Assembly: GCA_016712105.1 (NCBI GenBank)
Contig: JADJRU010000045.1
Location: forward strand, 1-12,600
Direction of reading: 5' to 3'
DNA length: 12,600 bases
Source of the DNA: Ahniella sp.
Lineage (GTDB): Bacteria; Pseudomonadota; Gammaproteobacteria; Xanthomonadales; Ahniellaceae
Within the stretch, counting starts at the first letter, position 1; the number at the start of each line of letters is the position of its first letter. Shown in pieces: positions 1-8,064 of the stretch. The position numbers were made by a program, and so were the translations under genes. Below the pieces are notes generated by a model. The model was not told the DNA's origin and made no database searches. It worked only from the letters and a program-made list of their open reading frames with translations.

Positions 1-66
1 TTCCTGGACCATGGCCTCGCGCACGGCTTCCAGATAAGTGATTTCACGGGTTGTGTTTGCAGTCAT
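1..66 (-). CDS. 2-oxo-acid dehydrogenase E1 component beta subunit, N-terminus only
   Basis: Only the first 22 codons are in the window. The ATG (64-66) overlaps the TGA of the E1 alpha gene in an ATGA arrangement, which is usual for translationally coupled E1 alpha/beta pairs. The peptide contains EITYLEAVREAM, matching the conserved start of PdhB/AcoB-type beta subunits (ITYxxAxxEAM). With E1 alpha it would form the thiamine-diphosphate-dependent heterotetramer that decarboxylates pyruvate, or cleaves acetoin, and passes the acyl group to a lipoyl E2. Whether the complex is PDH or acetoin dehydrogenase cannot be decided from this stub; E2 and E3 would lie beyond position 1. Confidence 0.82.
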   Translation of the reverse strand, partial: MTANTTREITYLEAVREAMVQE

Positions 67-1086
67 GGCGCATAGACCTCGGCTTCCATATTTTCTGGCG
101 ACGGTTCAGGGAAGGTCAGCGCTTCCTCAGCCGCACGATCGATCGCGGTCTTAGCGGCCTGATCGATGTCTTCGACTTCGTCGCGCGTCATTACGCCCCC
201 ATCCACTAAGACTTGCTTGAAGCGTCGGATGGGGCACTTGTGTTTCCATTCGTCGATTTCCTGCGGCGTCCGGTACAGGTTGCGATCGCTCTTGGAATGT
301 CCGCGCCAGCGGTAACTCATCAAGTCGATAAGCGAGGGACCCTGTCCGGAGCGGGCGCGCTCATCGGCCGCCAGCACCGCCTCATAAACCGCCAGTACAT
401 CATTGCCGTCCACCGACTGACCGGGGATACCGTAGCTGGCCGCCCGTTCAGAAATGTGCGCGATGTTCATTACCTTGGACACGTTCATCGACATGCCGTA
501 CTGATTGTTATCGCAGAGAAACACCACGGGCAGTTTCCAGGTGGAAGCCATATTCAACGACTCGTGGAACTCCCCTTCGTTCGTGGCCCCATCTCCAAAA
601 TAGGACAAAAGGATTCGATCCGAACGGCGCATTTGCAGCGCCAGCGCGATACCCACTGCCGTGGGAATTCCGCCACCGACGACACCGGTGGCGCCCAGGT
701 TGCCGCCCGGAATGTCGGCAATGTGCATCGAGCCGCCACGCCCGCGGCAATAGCCCGGTTCCTTGCCCAGGAACTCGGCCATCATCGTCGTGAGGTTGGC
801 ACCCTTGGCAATCGTGTGGATGGCGTGGCCTCGATGATGATGGATGATCAAGTCCTCGGGCCGCAGCGTCGCAATGCTGCCGACCGAGGCCGCCTCTTGT
901 CCAATCGAAGGTGCATCGTGCCATGCACCTGCCCGCGTATATATAGATCTTCTGCTTTTCTTCAAAGTAACGGATCTTCGCACATCCGCTGCAACATCCA
1001 GCCAACTTTTCACGCGGCAATTCTTTCAGCAAATGAGAACTGCTGGATGGAGCAGCCGTCTCAATCTCAGGCGTAAGTACAGTCAT
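63..1086 (-). CDS. Thiamine-diphosphate-dependent dehydrogenase E1 alpha subunit (PdhA/AcoA type)
   Basis: E1 alpha subunit of a pyruvate or acetoin dehydrogenase-like complex; it binds thiamine diphosphate and Mg and performs the decarboxylation/cleavage step in the cytosol. Visible motifs are RYFEEK near the N-terminus, SIGQEAA, HHRGH, GYCRGRGGSMHIAD, and the ThDP motif GDGATNEGEFHE followed by CDNNQYGMS. RWRGHSKSD follows further on, the usual phosphorylation-loop region of the family. The ATG at 1086 is chosen because GGAGG lies 5 bases upstream. The product is about 341 residues, close to family length. The first ~60 codons need several single-base corrections (about 900-1020) to read LQRMCKIRYFEEK and then LYIRGQVHGTMHL into SIGQEA; from there to the stop at 63 the frame is open. 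It lies 29 bases after the aldolase and overlaps E1 beta by 4 bases. AcoA resemblance (HIADIPGGNLGATG, VDGNDVLAVYEA) is strong, but PDH remains possible. Confidence 0.88.
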
Positions 1087-1115
1087 TGAATCCTCCAATT
1101 ACTCCGCGGCCACAT

Positions 1116-1688
1116 TTAGCGTTGGCCGTACTCATTCCGATAAAGATCGACCATGTAATCGATCTGCTCCGGCGTCAGCAGAATGGGTTGTCCACGCAGC
1201 ATCGCGGGATGCGTAATCCCGGCGATTTCCTCGACTTCAACCGCCATCTTGGTGGCCTGCTGCGGCGACGAGCCGATGGTAAAGACGCCATGATTCTGCA
1301 TGACGATGGCCAGTGCCCGGCCGATCTTGTTGATGATTTCCTGACCAATGTCGGCCCCACCGATTGGCGCGTACCCGCCCAACGGAATCTCGCCGCCGAG
1401 CATGGCCGAGGCTGTCAGGCAGGCGGGAATGGGCTGCCCTAATACCGCAAAGCTGCTCGCATAGGGTGAGTGAGTGTGGACCATGCCGAACACATCGGGC
1501 CGATGACCATACACATACAGGTGCGTGTCGGTATCCGTCGAGGGCTTGAAATTCCCTTCGACCACTCGGCCATCAGGGTCCACCACCACCATATGCGCGG
1601 GCGTCAATTCCTCAAAGTTGTAACCGCTTGGCTTGATAACGACCAATCCGGTTTCTGGATCGCGCCCGCTGACATTGCCACTGGTCAT
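1116..1688 (-). CDS. AraD-like class II aldolase / L-ribulose-5-phosphate 4-epimerase family, N-terminally truncated
   Basis: Zinc enzyme of the class II aldolase/adducin fold, most like L-ribulose-5-phosphate 4-epimerases, which make D-xylulose-5-P. Seen: TSGNVSGRDPETGLVVIKPSG (phosphate/substrate loop), PSTDTDTHLYVY (the AraD-style S-[ST]-D-T-x-T-H-L, where fuculose-1-P aldolase has SSE), zinc ligands HTH at about residues 86-88 and the His of QNHGVF. The C-terminus is NEYGQR, matching the YGQ tail of AraD whose Tyr is catalytic. The AraD catalytic Asp (in HADYFYGAIP) is not obvious in the corresponding LTASAMLGGEIP. The frame is open from 1688 to the stop at 1116 without correction. The ATG at 1688 is probably internal: family members have about 25 more residues before GLVKLTSGN-like sequence, and upstream in this frame the sequence belongs to the SorC regulator. 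A lyase acting on a ketose phosphate is the alternative. Confidence 0.78.
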   Translation of the reverse strand: MTSGNVSGRDPETGLVVIKPSGYNFEELTPAHMVVVDPDGRVVEGNFKPSTDTDTHLYVYGHRPDVFGMVHTHSPYASSFAVLGQPIPACLTASAMLGGEIPLGGYAPIGGADIGQEIINKIGRALAIVMQNHGVFTIGSSPQQATKMAVEVEEIAGITHPAMLRGQPILLTPEQIDYMVDLYRNEYGQR

Positions 1689-2447
1689 CTTAACCAGGTC
1701 GTTCTGGGCAGCGTCAGCCCGATGGTCCGATCAGCATATTCATTACCGCACGCCTGGCCCTCGATGTCATAGACATGGGCCCCAATTTCGCCCACCCCCC
1801 CGCAGTCCTCGGCAATGTGCTTCAAATCTTCGGCGGACAGGGCGGTGAATTTGACGAACCGTGAGACCTCCGCATCCACGGTACCAATTCCCAGGAGCGC
1901 AATGTTGGCAGTTCGCGGGTTTCTACAAACGCGGGTGCGTGGAGCTGGTACGCCTTGCCGCCCAGCCGTTCAGCCATGTTAGTCGCCAGATAGTTCGTGT
2001 CGGATTCAATCTGGCCCTGGATCGCCAAGGATTGGCACGACGACGATCTGGTAAGCGCGCGTGGCTTCAAGCGCCTGAGCAACAGCCTCTACAGTTGTGC
2101 CGGGACTGATGGCTAACACATCGCCGTCGTGCAGATGATCAAGTAAAAGTTGGCCGCCACCGCGCCGAGCGCATTCAGCGGCGAACACTGCTCTCGGCCA
2201 TGGCCGGAATGACGATGGCTTCTTGCAGACCAAAGACGGCCTTCAGCCGGGCTTCGAGGTCAAATAACTGTTGGAACGGGGTCCGGATGGTGATGTTCAC
2301 GTATCCCTGTTCCCGGGCCTGCTGAAGCAAGCGATTGACCTTGGCTGTCGATAAGCACAGCCGCTGCGCAATTTCCGCTTGCGTCAGTCCTTCTATGTAA
2401 TACAGAGTCAGGACCGTATTGATGAGTCGTACCGATTCGATGGGCAT
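1685..2447 (-). CDS. SorC-family sugar-responsive transcriptional regulator, frameshifted and missing its C-terminus
   Basis: Local regulator of the SorC/DeoR-like family: N-terminal helix-turn-helix plus a sugar-phosphate-binding domain. The HTH is clear at about residues 18-52 (GLTQAEIAQRLCLSTAKVNR, then LLQQAREQGYVNI). The effector domain is recognised in pieces in shifted frames: LLLDHLHDGDVLAISPGTT (about 2070-2160), LATNMAERLGGKAYQLHAPAF (about 1920-1990) and SAEDLKHIAEDCGGVGEIGA with YADRTIGLTL (about 1710-1850). At least three single-base shifts are needed. The ATG at 2447 has AGGGG 5 bases upstream. Reconstructed length is about 250 residues against roughly 310-320 for the family; the last ~60-70 residues, usually a glycine-rich sugar-binding segment, are absent because sequence changes to the aldolase around 1700. 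In sugar operons SorC proteins sense a phosphorylated intermediate, here plausibly a pentulose phosphate. Confidence 0.75.
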
Positions 2448-2540
2448 TGCAACCCCTATCCGGCTCGGTGATCAATTCTCTGTCTAAGGTGCTCCTTGTC
2501 AAGGGTCGCTAATCTATACAGTGAGTAAATCAGATACCGC

Positions 2541-3452
2541 TTAATCGAGCGGGACTCTACAATTCTAAAGGGCGGATCAGCATTTGGCCCAGCATTAACT
2601 GGATCCCAAAATGATCGGATTGGCCTTCCACCACCCAGGCGCTTCCCGGTGGGGCGCAAAAGTTGTCACACAATCGGAGGCCGGCGGGTACTCGCTGCAC
2701 GTGCGCCGTATCGCCTTCTACGGAAATGACAGACAATCCGCCGGCTCCACCCTCGGCAATCGCCAACGTATTGGGACCGATGACTTTGAGGCCATCCGGG
2801 CGGCGCAATTCTTGTGATGTCTGAATCTGCGTCACCGCGCCCACGCTTCCCATCCGGCTCGATGGCAATCCGAAACAAGGAGACCGGCCCTTTGGTTCAC
2901 GGTATAAATCGCATTGCTGGATCGCTCGAAATCAATGCCGTTCAGGCTCCACTGTTCCACACCGAGCTGCGGATCGTTGATCCACTCTTCAATTCAGAGC
3001 CTCCCGCGCGCAACCGCAAAATGCGCGGCGTCCACGAGTCAGTAACATACAGGTTGCCTTGCGCATCAAAGGTCAAATCGTTGGCAAAGCCGCCGCCGGG
3101 AAAATCATAGCAGCCCTTTGCCGCGCCCGTCCGCAAGTCAAAGACCTTTACGCCCTACCGGCGCGCGGCCCGTCAGTCGGCCATTGCCCGCATCCGAAGA
3201 ACAAGCCCACAGCGTTTGGCGCGCCTCATCAGCCCACAGGCCCAACACCGAAACCAGCCCGTTCGCTCCCGACTCGATGAATGGCTCCATCGAATTTGTT
3301 CCAGCCCGCGCCCGCATGATACAGCCTTCAAACAGGCTGCCCACAAAGAACGTGCCATCCGAAGTGACGGTGATACCTTCGGGAAAATATCGATCACCCG
3401 GGATACTCATCACGCCCGTTTTGACAGCGCTGATTTGATCTGTCTCGTTCAT
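2541..3452 (-). CDS. SMP-30/gluconolactonase-like beta-propeller lactonase
   Basis: Six-bladed beta-propeller of the SMP-30/gluconolactonase/LRE-like family, which uses a divalent metal to hydrolyse sugar lactones to sugar acids. Metal-site motifs appear in order: FPEGITVTSDG (Glu, near residue 25), FANDLTFDAQGNLYVTDS (Asn), WSLNGIDFERSSNAIY (Asn) and RRPDGLKVIGPNTLAIAEGG (Asp). The ATG at 3452 has AAAGGA six bases upstream and there is no signal peptide, so a cytosolic enzyme is expected. At least four frame changes are needed (about 3137, 2945, 2880 and 2610). After a final one-base correction the C-terminus reads DPPFRIV(R)VPLD and stops at 2541, a usual family ending. It sits between the epimerase and the regulator. 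The substrate is unknown; an aldono- or gulonolactone would fit the pentulose-5-phosphate enzymes. Confidence 0.8.
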
Positions 3453-3512
3453 GTGGCTTCCTTTGAAGCGAGAACCTGTCTTAGAATCCGATCGGCTGTC
3501 TCGGCTATGCGG

Positions 3513-4389
3513 TTATTCTGACTCTGGGAGTCCGAATGGGCGATTGTCAGGCCAGGCTTCAGCCACCCAGCCTCCACAGAATCGGCGGCGGCCGCGGCAG
3601 AAGCGAGGGCCCTCGCCGCGCTCAGCGTGCATCTGTCCCCAGATCTCGACGCCCAACAGCCCCCAAAAGCCGGTTTGCGCCAGCGCCCGAAAAGTCTCTT
3701 GAAAAGGCACGATACCTGTTCAAACGGTATTCCGCGAATGAGCGCGGCATCGCATCCTTGACGTGAATGCCCAGTATCTGATCTTTGGCCAGAGTGAGCT
3801 CATCGGGAGGGTGACATCCGGCCGCGGCGAGATTACCAATGTCTGGATACAGGTGCAGCCAGGGTGAGTCGACTTCGTGGATAATGTCTAGAGCTTTGCT
3901 CAGGTTTTCGACAAACGGCGTATCCAGGTTTTCCAGGCCCAACATCACACCGGCCTGTCCAGCCCAGCGGGCGCACCATACTGGAGGCCGTCGATAAAGT
4001 TCGCCCGCGTCTCGTCGTCGCTCGGCTCGTAGAAGACATCATAGCCCATCACCTGAACGACGCGCAGCCCAATATCTCCCGCAAAATCGATCGCTTTGGT
4101 AAAGATCTCCAACCCGCGCAGGCGGAGTCCGGGCGTGTGACTGCCGAGTGGATATTTGCGATGACCACTCAGGCACATGGTCATGATCCGCACGCGGTGT
4201 TTTCAATGGAACGACGCAGCGCCGCCCGCTCGGCCGCCGACCAATCCAGTCGGCCCGGCGCTCGTCGCTCTCGTCGATCGAGATCTCGACAAAGTCATAA
4301 CCGGCCTGACCCGCAGCGGCGAGGCGTTCTTTCCCACTCCAGGCTCAGCGGGGAGCGCTTTCATAGAGACCAACAGGCATCTTGAACAT
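3513..4389 (-). CDS. ulaE: L-ribulose/L-xylulose-5-phosphate 3-epimerase (UlaE/SgbU family)
   Basis: TIM-barrel enzyme interconverting L-xylulose-5-P and L-ribulose-5-P (EC 5.1.3.22 in E. coli UlaE/SgbU). The match to E. coli UlaE as I recall it runs the whole length: MPVGLYESA at the start, GYDFVEISIDESDERRADW, MCLSGHRKYPLGS, LRLRGLEIFTKAIDFA, GLRVVQVMGYDVFYEPSDDE, HLYPDIGNLAA, ILGIHVKDAMPRSF, GIVPFQETF and LLGVEIWGQM. By analogy the Glu of GLENLD, the Asp of YPDIGN, the His after GI in GIHVKD and the Glu of VEIWG are the metal and catalytic ligands. Frame corrections are needed near 4345, 4190, 3955, 3740 and 3620. The start at 4389 gives the UlaE-like N-terminus; the ribosome site there is weak. 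The C-terminus is uncertain: the frame with a Trp-Val helix like UlaE ends at 3513, but another frame runs to a TGA overlapping the lactonase ATG at 3452. It follows the last permease gene by 46 bases. Confidence 0.85.
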
Positions 4390-4435
4390 GGCAAATCTCA
4401 GATCGTGATCTAACAGGGCGGCGGAATTGTCGCTG

Positions 4436-5475
4436 CTACGCTTTCGCTTTTTCCCGCGCCAACAGATGATTGATGACGACGGCGATGAGGAGTACGCTGC
4501 CCATCGCCATGGTCTGCCAGTCGGCGGGGATGACGGTCATCAGGCCGGTCGTCACGCACATGATGATAATGGCGCCGATTATCGTCTTCGCGACCGACCC
4601 TTCGCCTCCAGAGAAGGCGGTTCCCCCAGCAGCACGGCGATGATGCAGGCGGTTTCCATGCCATCGCTTGAGAGCGGATCACCCAGCGACATGTAGCTGG
4701 CGCGCGCCACACCGGCCAGGGCGGCGCACACGCCTACGACGACATACAGCACCCATACGTATTTCACCGCGTTGATGCCGGATAGTTGCGCCGCGACAGG
4801 GTTGCCGCCGATCGCCGCCGCGTATTTTCCGATGATGGTCTTGCGCTGAATGATAATCAGGGTCGCGAGCAAGATCAGGGCAACGAAGAACGCCATCGGC
4901 AGGCCGAAGAGGACGTCCTGCCGCCCGAAATCGTTGATCCAGCCTGGCATCGGCTTCGCCGCGCTACCCTTGATGGCGGAGAGGCCGTCGGGAACGATCA
5001 AGAGCGCGATACCCTTGAACAGGTTCAAGGTTACGAGTGTGGCAATCACTGGCGTAATGCGCAACTTCACGACCAGCGCGCCGTTGAAGATCCCCAACAC
5101 GACCCCCACCGCCGGGGTAACCAGGAGCGCGGGGAGGAAATCGAACCCGTTAAGAACCATGAAGGCGAACACCACGGCGTTCAAACTCATCGCGCTGCCG
5201 ACCGACAGGTCGATGTAGCCGGAGATCATCAGCAGCGTGAACGCGCCGCTGACCATCATGATAGGCACGGCCGAGCGCAGCAGATTGATGATGCTGTCGG
5301 GGCTGAGGAAAGCCCCTCGCCCGAACAGTCCGACCTTGTCCACCTTCACCATGGCGAAGAGGATGACTATCAGGATCAGGACTACGTAGATGTAATACTT
5401 CTTGACAGTCGCGCGTAGTGCGCTCGACCGATCCTGCGTCAGGCGCAGCGACACCTGTTTGGCATTAATAGTCAT
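4436..5475 (-). CDS. Sugar ABC transporter permease (RbsC type), subunit 1
   Basis: Inner-membrane channel subunit of a CUT2-class (ribose/galactose type) importer, BPD_transp_2 family. The N-terminus is cytosolic, followed by many hydrophobic helices. Hallmarks include MISGYIDLSVGSAMSLNAVV (the GxxDLSVGS motif of RbsC-like permeases), a KLRITPVIATLVTLNLFKGI segment, the cytosolic coupling loop IIGKYAAAIGGNPVAAQLSG, and SYMSLGDPLSSDGME. The ATG at 5475 has GAAAGGA ten bases upstream and lies 17 bases after the stop of permease subunit 2. Near 4620-4600 one correction is required, after which the last helices read TIIGAIIIMCVTTG and SVLLIAVVINHLLA, with a basic tail and TAG at 4436-4438. The product is about 346 residues, normal for the family. 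It differs clearly from the neighbouring permease, so the channel is probably a heterodimer. Confidence 0.9.
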
Positions 5476-5492
5476 GGCAATCGATTCCTTTC

Positions 5493-6518
5493 TCAGCTCT
5501 TCCTGTGGTCCAGGGCGAACCGCTGGGCGAGAATTGCCAGGAAAGTCACCACACCCTTGAGGATGAACTGCCAGTCCGGCGACAGCAGAAGCCCGGTGGC
5601 GGCCGAGGTCACGACGGAAAGAATGATGGCACCGACGAACATCCCCAGCACGGATCCAAACCCGCCCGCGATGCTGACGCCTCCCAGAGGAGATCACCAG
5701 TGCGTCGAACTCGACGCCTGTCGCGACTTGACATCCCCGATTTGAACTCCGGACGCTAGCAGGATTCCCGTGATGCCGGCGAGCAGAGCACTGAGGACGT
5801 AGAGCAAGGCAAGATGCTTAGTCACCTTGATGCCGGAGAGCCGGGCTGCCTCAGAATTTGCGCCGATGAGGTAGGTGCGCCTGCCCGGCACAGTCCTCTT
5901 CTCGAAGATGTACGCGATAACGATCAGGGCAATCATGACCAGCACCGCGAGCTGATGGAGGTACCCGGGATGCCCACGCTCCCCAGCACGCCGAAAACGT
6001 CGGGCAGGCTGGTGTTTCGTTGTGCGCCCTGGGTAACGACCTGGGCAGCGCCGCGCGCGAGCATCATCGTGCCTAAGGTGATGATGATGGACGGCACTTT
6101 GAGGCGGGCGACGAAGAAGCCGTTGACCACCCCGACCCCCATGGCACACACCAGAGCCAGCGCGAGCGCTACACCGTAGGGAGCCCCAGCCCGTTGGCCA
6201 GAGGGTTCTGAGAGACGTTGGCTCCCTGGCTGAAATAGACGGACAGCACGCCGCTCAAGGCGATGACGCCGCCGACCGACATGTCAAAATTGCCCGTAAT
6301 GAGCAGGAACGTGACCCCGATCCCCACGACGATGGTGTACCAGTTGTTCGTGAGGAGATTGACGATGTTCTGGGGCTGGAAAAAATTGGGCACGACTACG
6401 CACGCGAGGCCGAACACAACGACGAGAATGCCGAGCATAAATAGAGTAATGAACGACTCGTTGCTCAGCCGGTTGCCGCTGCGGTATTTTGGGCCGGTGT
6501 TGTTGTTTCCACGCTCAT
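5493..6518 (-). CDS. Sugar ABC transporter permease (RbsC type), subunit 2
   Basis: Second CUT2-class membrane subunit. Visible features are LSNESFITLFMLGILVVVFG (first helix), LITGNFDMSVGGVIALSGVL (the DxSVG motif), VARLKVPSIIITLGTMMLAR, the coupling loop YLIGANSEAARLSGIKV, and a C-terminal stretch with GGFGSVLGMFVGAIIL and SPDWQFILKGV. I place the start at the ATG ending at 6518, whose first four bases overlap the ATPase stop (ATGA). This gives MSVETTTPAQ, and a single-base correction about 15 codons on joins the first helix frame. Further corrections lie near 6180, 5965 and 5700. The stop is TGA at 5493-5495. The product is about 340 residues. With the ATPase and the other permease it forms the translocation core. 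Confidence 0.88.
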
Positions 6519-7991
6519 CCTCCACCCGTGACAATATGGATGATCTGCTCACTGTCGATGTCGCAGCCGTTGCGTAACGTGGACTTCAGGCTGCCATCGT
6601 ACAGAGGTAGATGCTGTCGCACAGGTTCATGATCCAGGCAGCCCCGAGGAAAAGATCATGATGGATTTGCCTGCTGGGAAAGCTGGCGGATAAGGCTGTA
6701 GATCTCGCTCTTCGCGCCCACATCGATACCGCGCGTCGGCTCATCCAGCATGAGCAGATCGGCGTCTGCGAAAAGGCACTTGGACAGCACCACTTTTTGC
6801 TGATTTCCCCCTGAGAGCTTGGCGGCTTCTTTTTCGGTGCTGCTGGTGGCGATCTTCAGCTTATCGATGTAGTCAAGCGTGGCGTTTCGTTCTGCGGCTG
6901 CATTGATAAAGCCGTGGCGGGAGATCTTGCCCATGTTCATGACGGGAATATTGCCCCGGATGGTCAAAATGGTGAACAAGCCCTGGGATCTTCTTTCCTC
7001 AGGCACCAGGGCGATGCCCGCCGCAATCGTCTTGTCCGGCGCAGGCTGGGCTTCGGCCTTGAAAGAATGTCACCTTCGTATTGCGTCGACACCGTAAATA
7101 GCGCGCGAGTTCGGGTTTGCCGGGCGCCCACCAGCCCGTAAAAACCGACGATCTCCCCGCGTGAACGTCGAAAGACAGGTCATTCAGTTTGTAGTTGGAG
7201 AGGTGCTTGACCTGGAGGATGGTATCCGGGCACTCGCTCTCGCGGGGCGTGTACTGCTCGAACACCGCTTTTCCGATCATCATCTTGATCAATTCCGATC
7301 GGTCCTGGATCTGCGCGATGGGCTTTGTACCGATGTGCTTACCGTCCCGCATCACGGTCACATAGTCCCCCAGCTCAAAGATTTCATCGAGTCGATGGGA
7401 GATATAGATAACGGTGACGTTCTTCTCACGCAGGCTTCGAATAATGGCGAATAAGCGCGCGATTTCACTTTCGGAGATCGCGGCCGTCGGCTCGTCCATG
7501 ATGATGATGTCGGACTCGGAGGCGACCGCCTTGGCAATCTCTACGATCTGCTTCTTGGCAACACTCAGAGTTGAGACCAACTCGTCGGGCTTGATGGACG
7601 GCTCGAGGCTGTTCATTACGCCGATCATTTGTTGATCTTATCGGTCTTCCTCAGAAATCCGAGTGTTGTATCTTCCATCCCCAGCGTGAGATTCTCTCCA
7701 CAGTGAGCTGGTCCACGACGTTAAGTTCCTGAAACAGGGTGCTGATGCCTTTTGCTTCCGCGTCCCGCGTGCTGTGCGGATCGTACTCCCCCGCTTAGCT
7801 AAACTGCCGCTTGTTCGCGCGTAGGCGCCGGTCAGGATCTTGATCAGGGTGGATTTCCCTGCGCCGTTCTCCCTGACCAGGCAGTGAACGGTGTTGCGCT
7901 TAATGTCGAAACTGACGTTATTCACTGCCCGCACGCCGGGAAAATCCTTCACCAGATCTCAGATTTCCAGCACGTTCTCTGTCGGCTCCAT
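6515..7991 (-). CDS. Sugar ABC transporter ATP-binding protein with two NBDs (RbsA/MglA type)
   Basis: Energises the importer by ATP hydrolysis at the cytosolic membrane face. NBD1 shows a Walker A-like VRENGAGKSTLIKILTGAY (the usual GENGAGKST with Gly changed to Arg), signature STLSVAKKQIVEIAKA, Walker B DIIIMDEPTAAIS and switch His ISHRLDE. NBD2 shows GAGKTELAR, GIALVPEERRSQGL, signature KLSGGNQQKVVLSKCL and Walker B LLMLDEPTRGIDVGAK. The C-terminus reads NLCDSIYL then DIDSEQIIHIVTGGG and stops at the ATGA shared with permease 2. The ATG at 7991 is preceded by GAAAGGGGTGG. Codon 11 is an in-frame TGA where an Arg codon is expected (EI-stop-DLVKDFPG). Frame changes occur near 7800, 7640, 7155, 7010 and 6640. 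Reconstructed length is about 490 residues, normal for RbsA. Confidence 0.87.
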
Positions 7992-8010
7992 GCATCCACC
8001 CCTTTCGATT

Positions 8011-8040
8011 GACGGGAGAGAAACCCCGGTGTTTCCCGTC
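8011..8040 (-). promoter_or_regulatory. Intergenic stem-loop between binding-protein and ATPase genes
   Basis: In the 73-base gap after the binding-protein stop (8065) there is an inverted repeat. GACGGG (8011-8016) pairs with CCCGTC (8035-8040), and AAAC (8021-8024) pairs with GTTT (8031-8034). The loop is six bases, CCCGGT, and a four-base AGAG bulge lies on one side. No T-run follows on the transcribed strand, so it does not look like an intrinsic terminator of the usual kind. In many importers a hairpin at this place stabilises the upstream binding-protein transcript or attenuates read-through, giving more binding protein than ATPase. Seen: the repeat; inferred: the role. Confidence 0.55.
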
Positions 8041-8064
8041 AGCGTCTTCTCTGGTTAGTAGTGG

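Noticed and set aside
213..1076. Long plus-strand open frame opposite E1 alpha
   Set aside because: It is the antisense of a gene with clear thiamine-diphosphate motifs; its own product shows no recognisable domain and it has no ribosome site.
2448..2540. TTGACA in the gap before the regulator as a promoter -35 box
   Set aside because: At 17-18 bases further on there is no convincing -10 hexamer, so I do not list it as a promoter.
4786..5418. Plus-strand open frame of about 210 codons rich in Asp, Glu, Arg and His
   Set aside because: It lies opposite permease subunit 1; its charged composition is what hydrophobic codons give when read on the other strand.
7955..7991. TGA read as an amino acid (alternative genetic code)
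   Set aside because: TGA serves as the natural stop for E1 alpha, the ATPase, permease 2 and BMC-H, so recoding across the genome is not supported.
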